From the NCBI RefSeq assembly GCF_000701445.1, contig NZ_JNIX01000007.1, positions 1 through 64,000 of the forward strand: 64,000 nucleotides of DNA, in the 5' to 3' direction. Positions 44,967 through 53,024 of this stretch are shown in pieces. Position numbers and translations under genes: made by a program. The stretch's first letter is position 1, and each line of letters opens with the position of its first letter. Source of the DNA: Brevundimonas bacteroides DSM 4726 (GTDB lineage: Bacteria > Pseudomonadota > Alphaproteobacteria > Caulobacterales > Caulobacteraceae). The notes under the pieces were generated by a model, which worked only from the letters and a program-made list of their open reading frames with translations, was not told the origin of the DNA and did no database searches.

Positions 44967-45575
44967 ATGATCCGTTCCGCCGTGTTCGCCGCCCTCTTCG
45001 CCGCCGTCGCCGCGCCTGTCCTGGCGCAGACTGCGGGCCAGGCCGTGCCGGTGGGCGAGACCCGCTCGCTGGTTCCGTCCACCAGCCCGACGGCGGCCGC
45101 GACCATCCCCAACACCTTCGATGCGCCTGCGCGCCCAATCATGGCCCCGACCTCGGCTCCGGCCGCCGCCGCTGGACCGACCCAGGACGAGGTCACCCAG
45201 GCCGACATGGCCGAGGGCGCGCTCCGCGTCGTCATCGCCGACCTCGCCGAGGGGGAACTGGACGCCGCCCTGTTCACGACCGATCTTGCCAACCGTCTGC
45301 GGCCTCAGCTGCCGACGCTCCGTCCGATCGTTCAGGGCTTCGGAGCCTTGGAGCTGATCGAGCCGCAGGGCCTGAGCAACGGCGCCAACCAGTTCCTGGT
45401 CACGTTCGAAAACGCCGCCACCCAGTGGATCGTCGGCCTGAACGAAGAGGGCCGAGTGTCCGCGCTCCTGTTCCGCCCCGCCCCGGCGGTGTCCTCTGAG
45501 CCCGAGCCTTCGGAGCCCGCTCCGGCCACGACCGGCACGACCCCGCCCGCTCCGCAGACGGGCGACGCGGACTAA
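44967..45575 (+). CDS. Secreted DUF3887-like hypothetical protein
   Basis: 202 residues from an ATG preceded by AAGGA. Signal peptide MIRSAVFAALFAAVAAPVLA, then a Pro/Ala/Thr-rich linker, a compact domain (~80-170: GALRVVIADLAEGELDAALF, LELIEPQGLSNGANQFLVTF, WIVGLNEEGRVSALLFRP) and a Pro-rich tail. The domain resembles NTF2-like DUF3887 proteins, but identification is tentative. Its TAA overlaps the arfB stop by 4 bp. Confidence 0.75.
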   Translation: MIRSAVFAALFAAVAAPVLAQTAGQAVPVGETRSLVPSTSPTAAATIPNTFDAPARPIMAPTSAPAAAAGPTQDEVTQADMAEGALRVVIADLAEGELDAALFTTDLANRLRPQLPTLRPIVQGFGALELIEPQGLSNGANQFLVTFENAATQWIVGLNEEGRVSALLFRPAPAVSSEPEPSEPAPATTGTTPPAPQTGDAD

Positions 45576-45973
45576 TCCAAGTCCGGCCTTCCCCGCCCGG
45601 CCTTGATCGAGGACCGGCCCGCCTTGGCCTGAAGCCGCCGCTCCTTCGACGCTCGCGTGGGGCGTGTGGCGACGCGCTTCACCGGCGCGATGGAGGCCTT
45701 GTCGATCAGGGTCTGCAGACGGTCCACCGCATCCGCGCGGTTGCGCTCCTGGGTGCGGAAGCGCACGGCCGTGATGACGATGACCCCGTCCTGCGTCAGC
45801 CTCTGACCCGCCAGCTTCATCAGCCGCTCGCGCACCGCATCGGTCAGGCTGGGCGAGTGGCGCGCGTCAAACCGCATCTGGACCGCCGTCGCCACCTTGT
45901 TGACGCTCTGCCCGCCCGGCCCGCCCGCGCGGAAGAATCGGAAATCCAATTCGCTTTCAGGGATGACGGTCAC
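45572..45973 (-). CDS. arfB: Ribosome rescue factor ArfB
   Basis: 133 residues. Catalytic GGQ loop in FRAGGPGGQSVNKVATAVQM, followed by a basic C-terminal tail (KERRLQAKAGRSSIKAGRGR) that enters the mRNA channel of stalled ribosomes. It hydrolyses peptidyl-tRNA on non-stop ribosomes. The start overlaps the yaiI stop (ATGA). Confidence 0.96.
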   Translation of the reverse strand: MTVIPESELDFRFFRAGGPGGQSVNKVATAVQMRFDARHSPSLTDAVRERLMKLAGQRLTQDGVIVITAVRFRTQERNRADAVDRLQTLIDKASIAPVKRVATRPTRASKERRLQAKAGRSSIKAGRGRPDLD

Positions 45974-46431
45974 GCCAGCACCCGCTTCGCCCGGACAACC
46001 GCCGTATCCAGCGCCTCCAGGAAGGCCGACCGGTCCTTGGCCGAGAACGGCGGCGGCCCGGATGTCGCGACGCCCATCGACCGCAGGTGCTCACCCACCA
46101 TCCGGCCGGCCAGCGCCGATCCGATCATGTCGGGGGTGAAGCTCTGTCCATTGGATTTCAGCGCTTGCGCCCCGGCCTTCAGGCAGCGGTCGGCCAGGGG
46201 AATGTCCGCGGTGATGACGATGTCGCCCGGCCCGGCCCGTTCGGCGATCCAGTCGTCGGCGACATCCGGCCCGGCATCGACCACGATCTGCTCGATCCAG
46301 GGCTGGCGCAGGGTGTTGATCCAGCCGTTCGACACCACGAACACATGCAGGCCATAGCGCGCCGCCACGCGATAGACCTCGTCCTTCACCGGACAGGCGT
46401 CGGCGTCGATGAAGAGGCGGGGCAGAGGCAT
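45970..46431 (-). CDS. yaiI: YaiI/YqxD (DUF188) family protein
   Basis: 153 residues from the ATG at 46431. The PIN-like DUF188 signature IDADACPVKDEVYRVAARYG is at the N terminus, with DIVITADIPLADRCLKAGA and LALDFG-type features later. Possibly a nuclease-like fold; function unknown. Coupled to arfB downstream. Confidence 0.93.
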   Translation of the reverse strand: MPLPRLFIDADACPVKDEVYRVAARYGLHVFVVSNGWINTLRQPWIEQIVVDAGPDVADDWIAERAGPGDIVITADIPLADRCLKAGAQALKSNGQSFTPDMIGSALAGRMVGEHLRSMGVATSGPPPFSAKDRSAFLEALDTAVVRAKRVLA

Positions 46432-46474
46432 GGTCGGGATATAGACCCGCCGGGCCGATCTGCGAACGGGGCCG

Positions 46475-47881
46475 TCAGATGTGGATGGCGTGACCCAGGG
46501 CCCGCAGGGACGCCTCGTGGAAGGCCTCACCCAGGGTCGGGTGGACGTGGATGACGCCCGCGACGTCCTCCAGCACGGCCCCCATCTCCAGCATCTGGGC
46601 GAAGCTGTTGGACAGCTCCGCGACGTGCTGGCCGACGGCCTGGAGGCCCAGGATGCGGTGGTCGGATTTCGACGCGATCACGCGGACGAAGCCGCCGTCC
46701 TCGCCCGCCTCGATGGCCAGCGCCCGGCCGATGGCGGCGAGCGGGAAGACCGACTGGATCACGTCGTCGCGGCCCTCAACGTCGAGCGGGCCGAGACCGG
46801 CGGAGACGATCTCCGGCTCGGTGAAGCAGACGGCCGCGATCGTCACAGGGTCAAACCGCCGGTCCTTCCCGGCGATGATCTCGGCGACCATCTCGCCCTG
46901 GGCCGAGCCCTTGTGGGCCAGCATGGGTTCGCCGGTCAGGTCGCCGACGGCCCAGACGTTGCGCATGCTGGTCGCGCAGCGATCGTCGACCTTCACGAAC
47001 GGTCCGGCCATCGCCACGCCCATGTTCTCCAGACCCCAGCCGGATGTGCGGGGCTTGCGGCCCACGGTGACCAGCACCTTGTCGGCTGGAATCGACAGAG
47101 GCTCGCCGTCCTTCGTTGTGATCGACAGCGCGCCGTCGCCGAAGCCGCCCGCGCGGGCACCGAGGAACAGCTGAACCCCGTGCCGTTCCAGCCACTTGTG
47201 CACCGGATCGGTCAGGGCCTTGTCGTAGAGCGGCAGGATGCGGTCGGCCATTTCGACGATGGCGACCTCGGCCCCCAGCTTGCGGTAGGCGATGCCGAGC
47301 TCCAGCCCGATGTAGCCGCCGCCGACCACGACCAGCCTGCCCGGCACGGCATCCAGCGACAGGGCCTCGGTCGAGGAGATCACGTCGCCGCCAAAGGGCA
47401 GGAAGGGCAGTTCGACGGGCTCGGACCCCGTCGCCAGGATGACGTGCTCGGCGGTGATGGTGACCGGACCGTCCTCGGTCTCGACGCGGCACGTCTTGGC
47501 GTCCTGGAAGGTCGCCCAGCCCTTGATCACCTTGACCTTGGCCTTCTTCAGCAGGGCCGCGACGCCGGTGTTCAGCTTGCGGACGATCCCGTCTTTCCAC
47601 TCGACCGTTTTGGACAGGTCGATGGCGGGTGCGGACGCGGTGATGCCGAGCGTCCCGTCGCCGGCGGCCTTGGTCACGGTCTCATACTTGGCCGCCGCGT
47701 GGATGATGGCCTTGGACGGAATGCAGCCGACGTTCAGGCAGGTGCCACCGAGGCCGTCCCCACCGTCCACCAGTACGGTCTCCAGCCCTAGCTGACCGCA
47801 ACGAATGCCCGCGACATAGCCGCCAGTGCCGGCACCGATGATGAGGACTTTGGTCTTCAGTATTTGCATGGAGCTCATCAT
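46475..47881 (-). CDS. lpdA: Dihydrolipoyl dehydrogenase (E3 of bkd complex)
   Basis: About 468 residues. Several starts crowd 47869-47884; the ATG at 47881 overlaps the upstream stop (TGATG), and the ATG at 47869 fits the family length. FAD motif VLIIGAGTGGYVAGIRCG, redox disulfide GGTCLNVGCIPSK, NAD motif VVGGGYIGLELG, and C-terminal HPTLGEAFHEA with the catalytic His/Glu. It reoxidises the lipoyl groups of E2 encoded in the same operon. Confidence 0.95.
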   Translation of the reverse strand: MMSSMQILKTKVLIIGAGTGGYVAGIRCGQLGLETVLVDGGDGLGGTCLNVGCIPSKAIIHAAAKYETVTKAAGDGTLGITASAPAIDLSKTVEWKDGIVRKLNTGVAALLKKAKVKVIKGWATFQDAKTCRVETEDGPVTITAEHVILATGSEPVELPFLPFGGDVISSTEALSLDAVPGRLVVVGGGYIGLELGIAYRKLGAEVAIVEMADRILPLYDKALTDPVHKWLERHGVQLFLGARAGGFGDGALSITTKDGEPLSIPADKVLVTVGRKPRTSGWGLENMGVAMAGPFVKVDDRCATSMRNVWAVGDLTGEPMLAHKGSAQGEMVAEIIAGKDRRFDPVTIAAVCFTEPEIVSAGLGPLDVEGRDDVIQSVFPLAAIGRALAIEAGEDGGFVRVIASKSDHRILGLQAVGQHVAELSNSFAQMLEMGAVLEDVAGVIHVHPTLGEAFHEASLRALGHAIHI

Positions 47882-48327
47882 CAACGGGGCAGATGCGTCG
47901 GTGGGCGATCGGGCATCAGCAGGGTGTCTGGTGGATAGTGGTTCAGCACAATCGTGCTCGATCCCACGCCGGGTTCGGCGGACTCGACCTCATCCAAGAA
48001 GAAGAGGAGTGCGGCACCTTCCCGGAGGTAGGGATAGTGTCTTGGGCAACTGACTTGGTCCTCGCCCGTCGGTCGGTGCATCACGAACGTCGCCGGCGGC
48101 CGCCCTTTCAGAGCGACGATGGTTTCGACCGTCGCCTCTATAACCGGCACCCCGGCTTCGGGTGGCAGCTCTCGGGCGGCAGTCACACGGCCGATCACCA
48201 CAGATGAGCTATCTTCGATCAGCGACCGGTCAGGGCGGTGCGCATAGACAATCGAGCAGGCTTGCGACGCCTTTGGAGCCAGCGCTGCGAACGCAACAAC
48301 GGCTATCCCGAACGACCGCCAGCGCAT
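47881..48327 (-). CDS. Secreted cysteine-containing protein inside bkd operon
   Basis: 148 residues from the ATG at 48327. Signal peptide MRWRSFGIAVVAFAALAPKA is followed by SQ-A-CSIVYAHRPDRSL, so the mature protein probably starts at Cys. DSSSVVIGRVTAARELPPEA and ALKGRPPATFVMHRPTGED resemble TIMP/NTR-like OB-barrel secreted proteins that begin with a Cys; the match is only suggestive. It lies exactly between E2 and lpd, its stop overlapping the lpd start, and looks somewhat lower in GC. Unexpected in a metabolic operon. Confidence 0.7.
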   Translation of the reverse strand: MRWRSFGIAVVAFAALAPKASQACSIVYAHRPDRSLIEDSSSVVIGRVTAARELPPEAGVPVIEATVETIVALKGRPPATFVMHRPTGEDQVSCPRHYPYLREGAALLFFLDEVESAEPGVGSSTIVLNHYPPDTLLMPDRPPTHLPR

Positions 48328-48329
48328 GG

Positions 48330-49997
48330 TCACATCCACAGCGTCGCGGGCTGTTCCAGCAGGCCCTTGATGCGCTGCACGAAGACCGCGGCGTCGTGGC
48401 CGTCGACGATGCGGTGATCGAAGCTGGACGACAGGTTCATCATCTTGCGCACGACCATCTGGCCGTCCTTCACCACCACCCGCTCCTGGATCTTGTTCGG
48501 GCCGACGATGGCGACCTCGGGGTGGTTGATGATGGGGGTGTGGACCACGCCGCCCAGCGTGCCCAGCGAGGTGATGGTGATGGTCGAGCCGGTCAGCTCC
48601 TCGCGCTTGGCCGAGCCGTCCTTGGCCGCGCCCGAGACGCGGCCGATTTCCAGCGCGGTATCGTAGGGGTCGCGCGCCTCGGCGTGGCGGACCACCGGCA
48701 CCATGAGGCCGTTCGGCGTCTGGGCGGCGATGCCCAGATGCACGGCCGCGTGCTGGGTCAGGACCCCGGCCTCGTCGTCGTAGTGGGCGTTGATCTGGGG
48801 CTGGTCGCGCAGCGCCACGACGATGGCGCGGGCGATGAAGGGCAGGACGTTCAGCTTGGGCCGGTCCGTCCCCTTGTTCTGGGCGTTCAGATGGGCGCGC
48901 AACTCCTCCAGCGCCGTGACGTCGATCTCCTCGACATAGGTGATGTGGGGGATGCGCCGGACGCTCTCGGCCATCTTCTCCGCGATCTTGCGGCGCAGGC
49001 CGATGATGCGGACCTCGGAGGAGCCTTCGGCGCGGGCGTAGGTGGAGCTGGTGGCGGAGGCCGCCGCCGGGCGCGAACCGCCAGACAGGAAGGCGTCCAG
49101 ATCGCCGTGCTCGATGCGGCCGGCGGGACCGGAGCCGGGGACGAACTGGAGCTCGATGCCCAGTTCGCGTGCGCGCTTGCGCACGGCGGGCGAGGCGAGC
49201 GGGCGGACGCCGGGGGTCTGGGCCTGACGCGCGACCGGGGCTGTGGACGCCGCCGGCACCGGTATCGACTTCGAGGTCTCGGACTTCGGCTGGGGCGCTG
49301 CCTTGGCCGTCGGAGCCGGGGCGGGCGTTGCTGCTTTCGGGGCGGCGGCGACATTGCCCGCGCCCTCCACGTCGAAACGCACCAGCGGTCCGCCCACGGG
49401 GACCTGCATCCCCGCCTCGCCGTGGAGCGCCGTGACCACCCCCGCGACGGGGCTGGTCAGTTCGACCGTGGCCTTGTCGGTCATGACCTCGGCCAGAAGC
49501 TGGTCTTCGGAGACCGCGTCGCCGACCGCGACGTGCCAAGCGACCAGCTCGGCTTCGGCCGTGCCTTCGCCCACGTCGGGGAGCTTGAAGACGTAGTTTC
49601 CGGGGGCGTCGGACTTGCCCCCCTCCCCGGCTTCGCCGGTACTCCCCCCAGAGGGGGGAGAGACGGGATCGGTCGTCTGTCCCCCCTCTGGGGGGACCGA
49701 AGCCTGCGGAGCAGGGTTCGAGGGGGGCTCAGAGGACTCGGCGGCGTTCCCCGCCCCCTCGACCTCGAACTCGACCAGCGGCCCGCCGACCGGCGACATC
49801 ACGCCCGGCTCGCCATGCAGCGCCGTGACCGTGCCCGCGACAGGCGAGGTCAGCTCCACTGTCGCCTTGTCGGTCATGACGTCGGCCAGGATCTGATCCT
49901 CGGCCACGGTGTCGCCCACGGCGACGTGCCAGGCGACGAGCTCGGCCTCGGCGGTCCCTTCGCCCACGTCGGGCAGCTTGAAGACGTAGCGACCCAT
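48330..49997 (-). CDS. bkdB: Branched-chain 2-oxoacid dehydrogenase E2, two lipoyl domains
   Basis: 555 residues from the ATG at 49997. Two lipoyl domains (4-84 and 135-215) agree at about 70 of 81 positions, each with a lipoylated lysine in MTDKATVEL (Lys44, Lys175). The linker between (about 88-128) is encoded by a palindromic repeat element. An Ala/Pro linker, the subunit-binding domain (PLASPAVRKRARELGIEL) and the catalytic acyltransferase (SSSFDHRIVDGHDAA) follow. BCKDH E2 proteins normally have a single lipoyl domain. The start overlaps the E1beta stop (TGATG). Confidence 0.95.
   Translation of the reverse strand: MGRYVFKLPDVGEGTAEAELVAWHVAVGDTVAEDQILADVMTDKATVELTSPVAGTVTALHGEPGVMSPVGGPLVEFEVEGAGNAAESSEPPSNPAPQASVPPEGGQTTDPVSPPSGGSTGEAGEGGKSDAPGNYVFKLPDVGEGTAEAELVAWHVAVGDAVSEDQLLAEVMTDKATVELTSPVAGVVTALHGEAGMQVPVGGPLVRFDVEGAGNVAAAPKAATPAPAPTAKAAPQPKSETSKSIPVPAASTAPVARQAQTPGVRPLASPAVRKRARELGIELQFVPGSGPAGRIEHGDLDAFLSGGSRPAAASATSSTYARAEGSSEVRIIGLRRKIAEKMAESVRRIPHITYVEEIDVTALEELRAHLNAQNKGTDRPKLNVLPFIARAIVVALRDQPQINAHYDDEAGVLTQHAAVHLGIAAQTPNGLMVPVVRHAEARDPYDTALEIGRVSGAAKDGSAKREELTGSTITITSLGTLGGVVHTPIINHPEVAIVGPNKIQERVVVKDGQMVVRKMMNLSSSFDHRIVDGHDAAVFVQRIKGLLEQPATLWM
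49616..49735. repeat. Palindromic repeat element in frame inside bkdB
   Basis: Two perfect 8-bp stem-loops, CTCCCCCC-AGA-GGGGGGAG (49642-49660) and GTCCCCCC-TCT-GGGGGGAC (49679-49697), are inverted copies of each other. Outer arms with C-runs and G-runs pair imperfectly (near 49618-49635 and 49710-49730). It is translated as a Pro/Gly/Ser linker (SVPPEGGQTT, SPPSGGSTGEAG). It resembles the intergenic element at 18946-19076. Confidence 0.8.
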
Positions 49998-51121
49998 CAG
50001 CGTCCTCCGCTCATGACGGATTTCAGGGCGTCCGCAACCCTCTGCGGGCCCGGGAAGTATTCCCACTCGAACGCATGCGGATAGGGCGTGTCCCAGCCAC
50101 AGACGCGGGTGATCGGCGCCTCCAGCTCGTAGAAGCAGCGTTCCTGAACCAGGGCCGACAGTTCCGCTCCGTACCCGGAGGTTTTCGGCGCCTCGTGCAC
50201 GATGACGCAGCGGCCGGTCTTCTTCACGCTGGCCTCGATGGTCTCGATGTCGAGCGGCACCAGGCTGCGCAGGTCGATGACTTCGGCGTCGACGCCGGCG
50301 TGCTCGGCGCCCGCCAGCGACACCCACACCATCGATCCATAGGCCAGGATGGTGACGTCATTGCCCTCGCGCATGATGCGCGCCTTGCCGATCGGCTCGA
50401 TGTACTTGCCCGTCGGCACCTGGGCCAGAGCCTGCGCCTTCCACGGCGAGACCGGGTTCTGGTGCCAGCCGTCGAAGGGGCCGTTGTAGAGCCGCTTGGG
50501 CTCGAAGAAGATGACCGGATCGTCGTCCTCGATCGCCGCGGTCAGCAGACCCTTGGCGTCATAGGGGTTGGACGGGATCACCACCTTCAGGCCGGCGATG
50601 TGTGTGAACAGGCTCTCCGGGCTCTGGCTGTGGGTCTGGCCGCCGAAGATGCCGCCGCCATAGGGGCTGCGCACCACGATGGGGGCGGTGAACTGCCCGG
50701 CCGAGCGGTAACGCAGCTTGGCGGCCTCGGACACGATCTGGTCGTAGGCCGGATAGATGTAGTCGGCGAACTGGATCTCCACGACCGGACGCAGACCGTA
50801 GGACCCCATGCCGATGGAAGCCGCGACGATGCCGCACTCCGAGATCGGAGCATCGAAGCTGCGGGTCAGGCCGTGCTTCTTCTGAAGGTGATCTGTGACC
50901 CGGAAGACCCCACCGAAATAGCCCGCGTCCTCGCCGAAGCTCAGCACGTTGGGGTCTTCGGCCATCTTGACGTCCAGCGCCGAGTTCAGCGCCTGGATCA
51001 TGTTCATCGGCGCGACCGTCGACGCCTCGGGCGCGTCGGAGGCGGGGGCGTCGGACTGGTCCGCCATGTCGGGCTCGATGCCGTCCTGGATGTCGGCGTC
51101 GGTGAAGGCTTGCTCGGTCAT
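49997..51121 (-). CDS. bkdA2: Branched-chain 2-oxoacid dehydrogenase E1 beta
   Basis: 374 residues. A ~38-residue acidic Ala/Asp-rich extension precedes the transketolase-type core (MNMIQALNSALDVKMAEDPN, LSFGEDAGYFGGVFRVTDHL, GMGSYGLRPVVEIQFADYIY, PYGGGIFGGQTHSQSPESLF). It ends YPHAFEWEYFPGPQRVADAL, as in BCKDH E1beta. Forms the alpha2beta2 ThDP decarboxylase with the E1alpha gene 4 bp upstream. An internal Met39 could be an alternative start. Confidence 0.95.
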   Translation of the reverse strand: MTEQAFTDADIQDGIEPDMADQSDAPASDAPEASTVAPMNMIQALNSALDVKMAEDPNVLSFGEDAGYFGGVFRVTDHLQKKHGLTRSFDAPISECGIVAASIGMGSYGLRPVVEIQFADYIYPAYDQIVSEAAKLRYRSAGQFTAPIVVRSPYGGGIFGGQTHSQSPESLFTHIAGLKVVIPSNPYDAKGLLTAAIEDDDPVIFFEPKRLYNGPFDGWHQNPVSPWKAQALAQVPTGKYIEPIGKARIMREGNDVTILAYGSMVWVSLAGAEHAGVDAEVIDLRSLVPLDIETIEASVKKTGRCVIVHEAPKTSGYGAELSALVQERCFYELEAPITRVCGWDTPYPHAFEWEYFPGPQRVADALKSVMSGGR

Positions 51122-51125
51122 CGGC

Positions 51126-52358
51126 TCAGACCCCCACTTCGCGGCGCTGTTCGACCAGGCGCCAGTCCTCGGTGGCGTAAACCTCCTCGAACATGGTCTT
51201 CACGCTGGGGCGGGACTGGCCGAGCGTGCCGATGGCCTCGGCCTCCTTGCCCGCGGCCCGGACCTGTTCGACGGCGTCCTTTTCGGCCTCGGCCTGCTGC
51301 TCCTCGGACCATTCGCCGAGCGCGATCAGGTGCTGCTTCAGCCGCACGATCGGGTCGCCCAGCGGCCACTTCTCGTGCTCGTCGCCGGGGCGGTAACGGC
51401 TGGGATCGTCCGAGGTCGAGTGCGGGGCGCCGCGATAGGTGAACAGCTCGATCACCGTCGCGCCCTGGTTCGTCCGCGCCCGCTCCTCGGCCCACTGGGT
51501 CGCCGCCCAGACGGCCAGGAAGTCGTTGCCGTCGACCCGCAGCGCCGGCAGGCCATAGCCGATGGCCTTGGAGGCGAAGGTCGTCTCCAGCCCGCCCGCG
51601 ATGCCCATGAAGGAGCTGATGGCCCACTGGTTGTTGACGACGTTCAGGATCACCGGAGCGCGATAGACGGCGGCGAAGGTGAGCGCGTTGTGGAAGTCGC
51701 CTTCCGCCGTGGCGCCGTCGCCGATCCAGCTGATGGCGATCTTGTCGTCGCCCTTGTAGGCGCTGGCCATGGCCCAGCCGACGGCCTGCGGCACCTGTGT
51801 GCCCAGATTGCCGCTGATGGTGAAGAAGCCGTAGTCCTTGGCCGAATACATGATCGGCAGCTGGCGGCCTTTGATCGGATCTTCGGCGTTGGAATAGATC
51901 TGGTTCATCATCGCCGCGAGCGGATAGCCGCGCGCGATAAGCAGGCCCTGCTGGCGATAGGTCGGAAAGCCCATGTCCTCTCTGGACAGGATCATGCCCT
52001 GGGCGACGGCGATGGCCTCCTCGCCGGTGCACTTCATGTAGAAGCTGGTCTTGCCCTGGCGGTGGGCGCGGTGCATCCGGTCGTCGAAGGCTCGGGTCAG
52101 GATCATGGCCTTCAGGCCCCGGCGCATCGTCTCGGGATCCAGCTTCGGGTCCCACGGCCCGACGGCCCGGCCCTCGTCGTCCAGCACCCGCACCAGGCGG
52201 AAGGCCAGATCCAGCATGGCGACCGGGCGCGCATCGACCGGCGGCCGATCCACGGCGCCGGCGGCGTCGATCTTGATGTGGCTGAAGTCCGGCGCGTCTC
52301 CCGGGCGGCCCGAAGGCTCCGGCACGCGCAGCGAGAGCGGCCTTGAGTTCCTGGTCAT
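51126..52358 (-). CDS. bkdA1: Branched-chain 2-oxoacid dehydrogenase E1 alpha
   Basis: 410 residues. Thiamine diphosphate motif IGDGATAEGDFHNALTFAAV with ILNVVNNQW, and the phosphorylation-loop-like TYRGAPHSTSDDPSRYRPGD. First-position features FYMKCTGEEAIAVAQGMIL and GFPTYRQQGLLIARGYPL are typical of branched-chain rather than pyruvate enzymes. First gene of the operon E1alpha-E1beta-E2-secreted protein-Lpd; divergent from the Lrp-type regulator. Confidence 0.95.
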   Translation of the reverse strand: MTRNSRPLSLRVPEPSGRPGDAPDFSHIKIDAAGAVDRPPVDARPVAMLDLAFRLVRVLDDEGRAVGPWDPKLDPETMRRGLKAMILTRAFDDRMHRAHRQGKTSFYMKCTGEEAIAVAQGMILSREDMGFPTYRQQGLLIARGYPLAAMMNQIYSNAEDPIKGRQLPIMYSAKDYGFFTISGNLGTQVPQAVGWAMASAYKGDDKIAISWIGDGATAEGDFHNALTFAAVYRAPVILNVVNNQWAISSFMGIAGGLETTFASKAIGYGLPALRVDGNDFLAVWAATQWAEERARTNQGATVIELFTYRGAPHSTSDDPSRYRPGDEHEKWPLGDPIVRLKQHLIALGEWSEEQQAEAEKDAVEQVRAAGKEAEAIGTLGQSRPSVKTMFEEVYATEDWRLVEQRREVGV

Positions 52359-52439
52359 TCCATCCTGCCGTCCGGTTGATCCGAGCGCGTCACTGATTTC
52401 CGGCGCTCATAACACGCACCCCGCGTTAACGCTCGCCTA

Positions 52440-52492
52440 TTATCGCCTTGCGCAAGCCCAGTTTAGGGTATTTTATTGCGCGATAGCGATAA
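52440..52492. promoter_or_regulatory. Inverted repeat between bkd operon and Lrp-type gene
   Basis: TTATCGC (52440-52446) and GCGATAA (52486-52492) are perfect complements 46 bp apart. Between them lie TTGCGCAA and TTGCGC. The stretch is AT-richer than its surroundings and lies in the 147-bp divergent promoter region. A plausible site for the adjacent Lrp-family regulator, which typically wraps DNA across several half-sites. Confidence 0.5.
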
Positions 52493-52505
52493 TCGGAGAA
52501 ATGCC

Positions 52506-52994
52506 TTGGCTGACGAACTGGACCCGATCGACGCCCGCATCCTGGACATCCTGCAACAGGACGCCGGCCTGTCGGTCGCGGAGGTCGCCGAGCGGGTGGG
52601 CCTGTCGGCCTCGCCGTGCTGGAGACGGATCAAGAGACTGGAGGATACCGGCTTCATCCGCAAGCGGGTGACGCTGCTGGACGCCGGGCTCCTGGGTCTG
52701 GACTTCGAGGTCTACGCCATCGTCAAGCTGAGCCTTCCGTCCAAGGACAACCTGGATGCCTTCGAGGCCGCGGTCGCCAACTGGCCCGAGGTCGTCCAGT
52801 GCGCCACCATCACGGGTCGCGAGGACTATGTGCTGCGGATCATCACCTCGGACATGCATGCCTTCGACCAGTTCCTGCGGGAAAAGCTGCTCAGCCTCGG
52901 CATCGTCTCGGACTGCGAGAGCCACATCGTCACCCGAGGGGTGAAGAACGTGACCACCCTGCCGCTGGGCATCGTCACGCCCCACGTGCAATAG
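52506..52994 (+). CDS. Lrp/AsnC-family regulator, BkdR-like
   Basis: 162 residues from a TTG at 52506 with GGAG eight bases upstream. N-terminal HTH (LDPIDARILDILQQDAGLSV, SASPCWRRIKRLEDTGFIRK), then the RAM effector domain (EVVQCATITGREDYVLRIIT). In Pseudomonas the related BkdR activates the divergent bkd operon in response to branched-chain amino acids. The same divergent layout here supports that role (inference). Confidence 0.92.
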   Translation: MADELDPIDARILDILQQDAGLSVAEVAERVGLSASPCWRRIKRLEDTGFIRKRVTLLDAGLLGLDFEVYAIVKLSLPSKDNLDAFEAAVANWPEVVQCATITGREDYVLRIITSDMHAFDQFLREKLLSLGIVSDCESHIVTRGVKNVTTLPLGIVTPHVQ

Positions 52995-53024
52995 TCTCGG
53001 GCACAGTTCAGGAGGCCGCACAGC

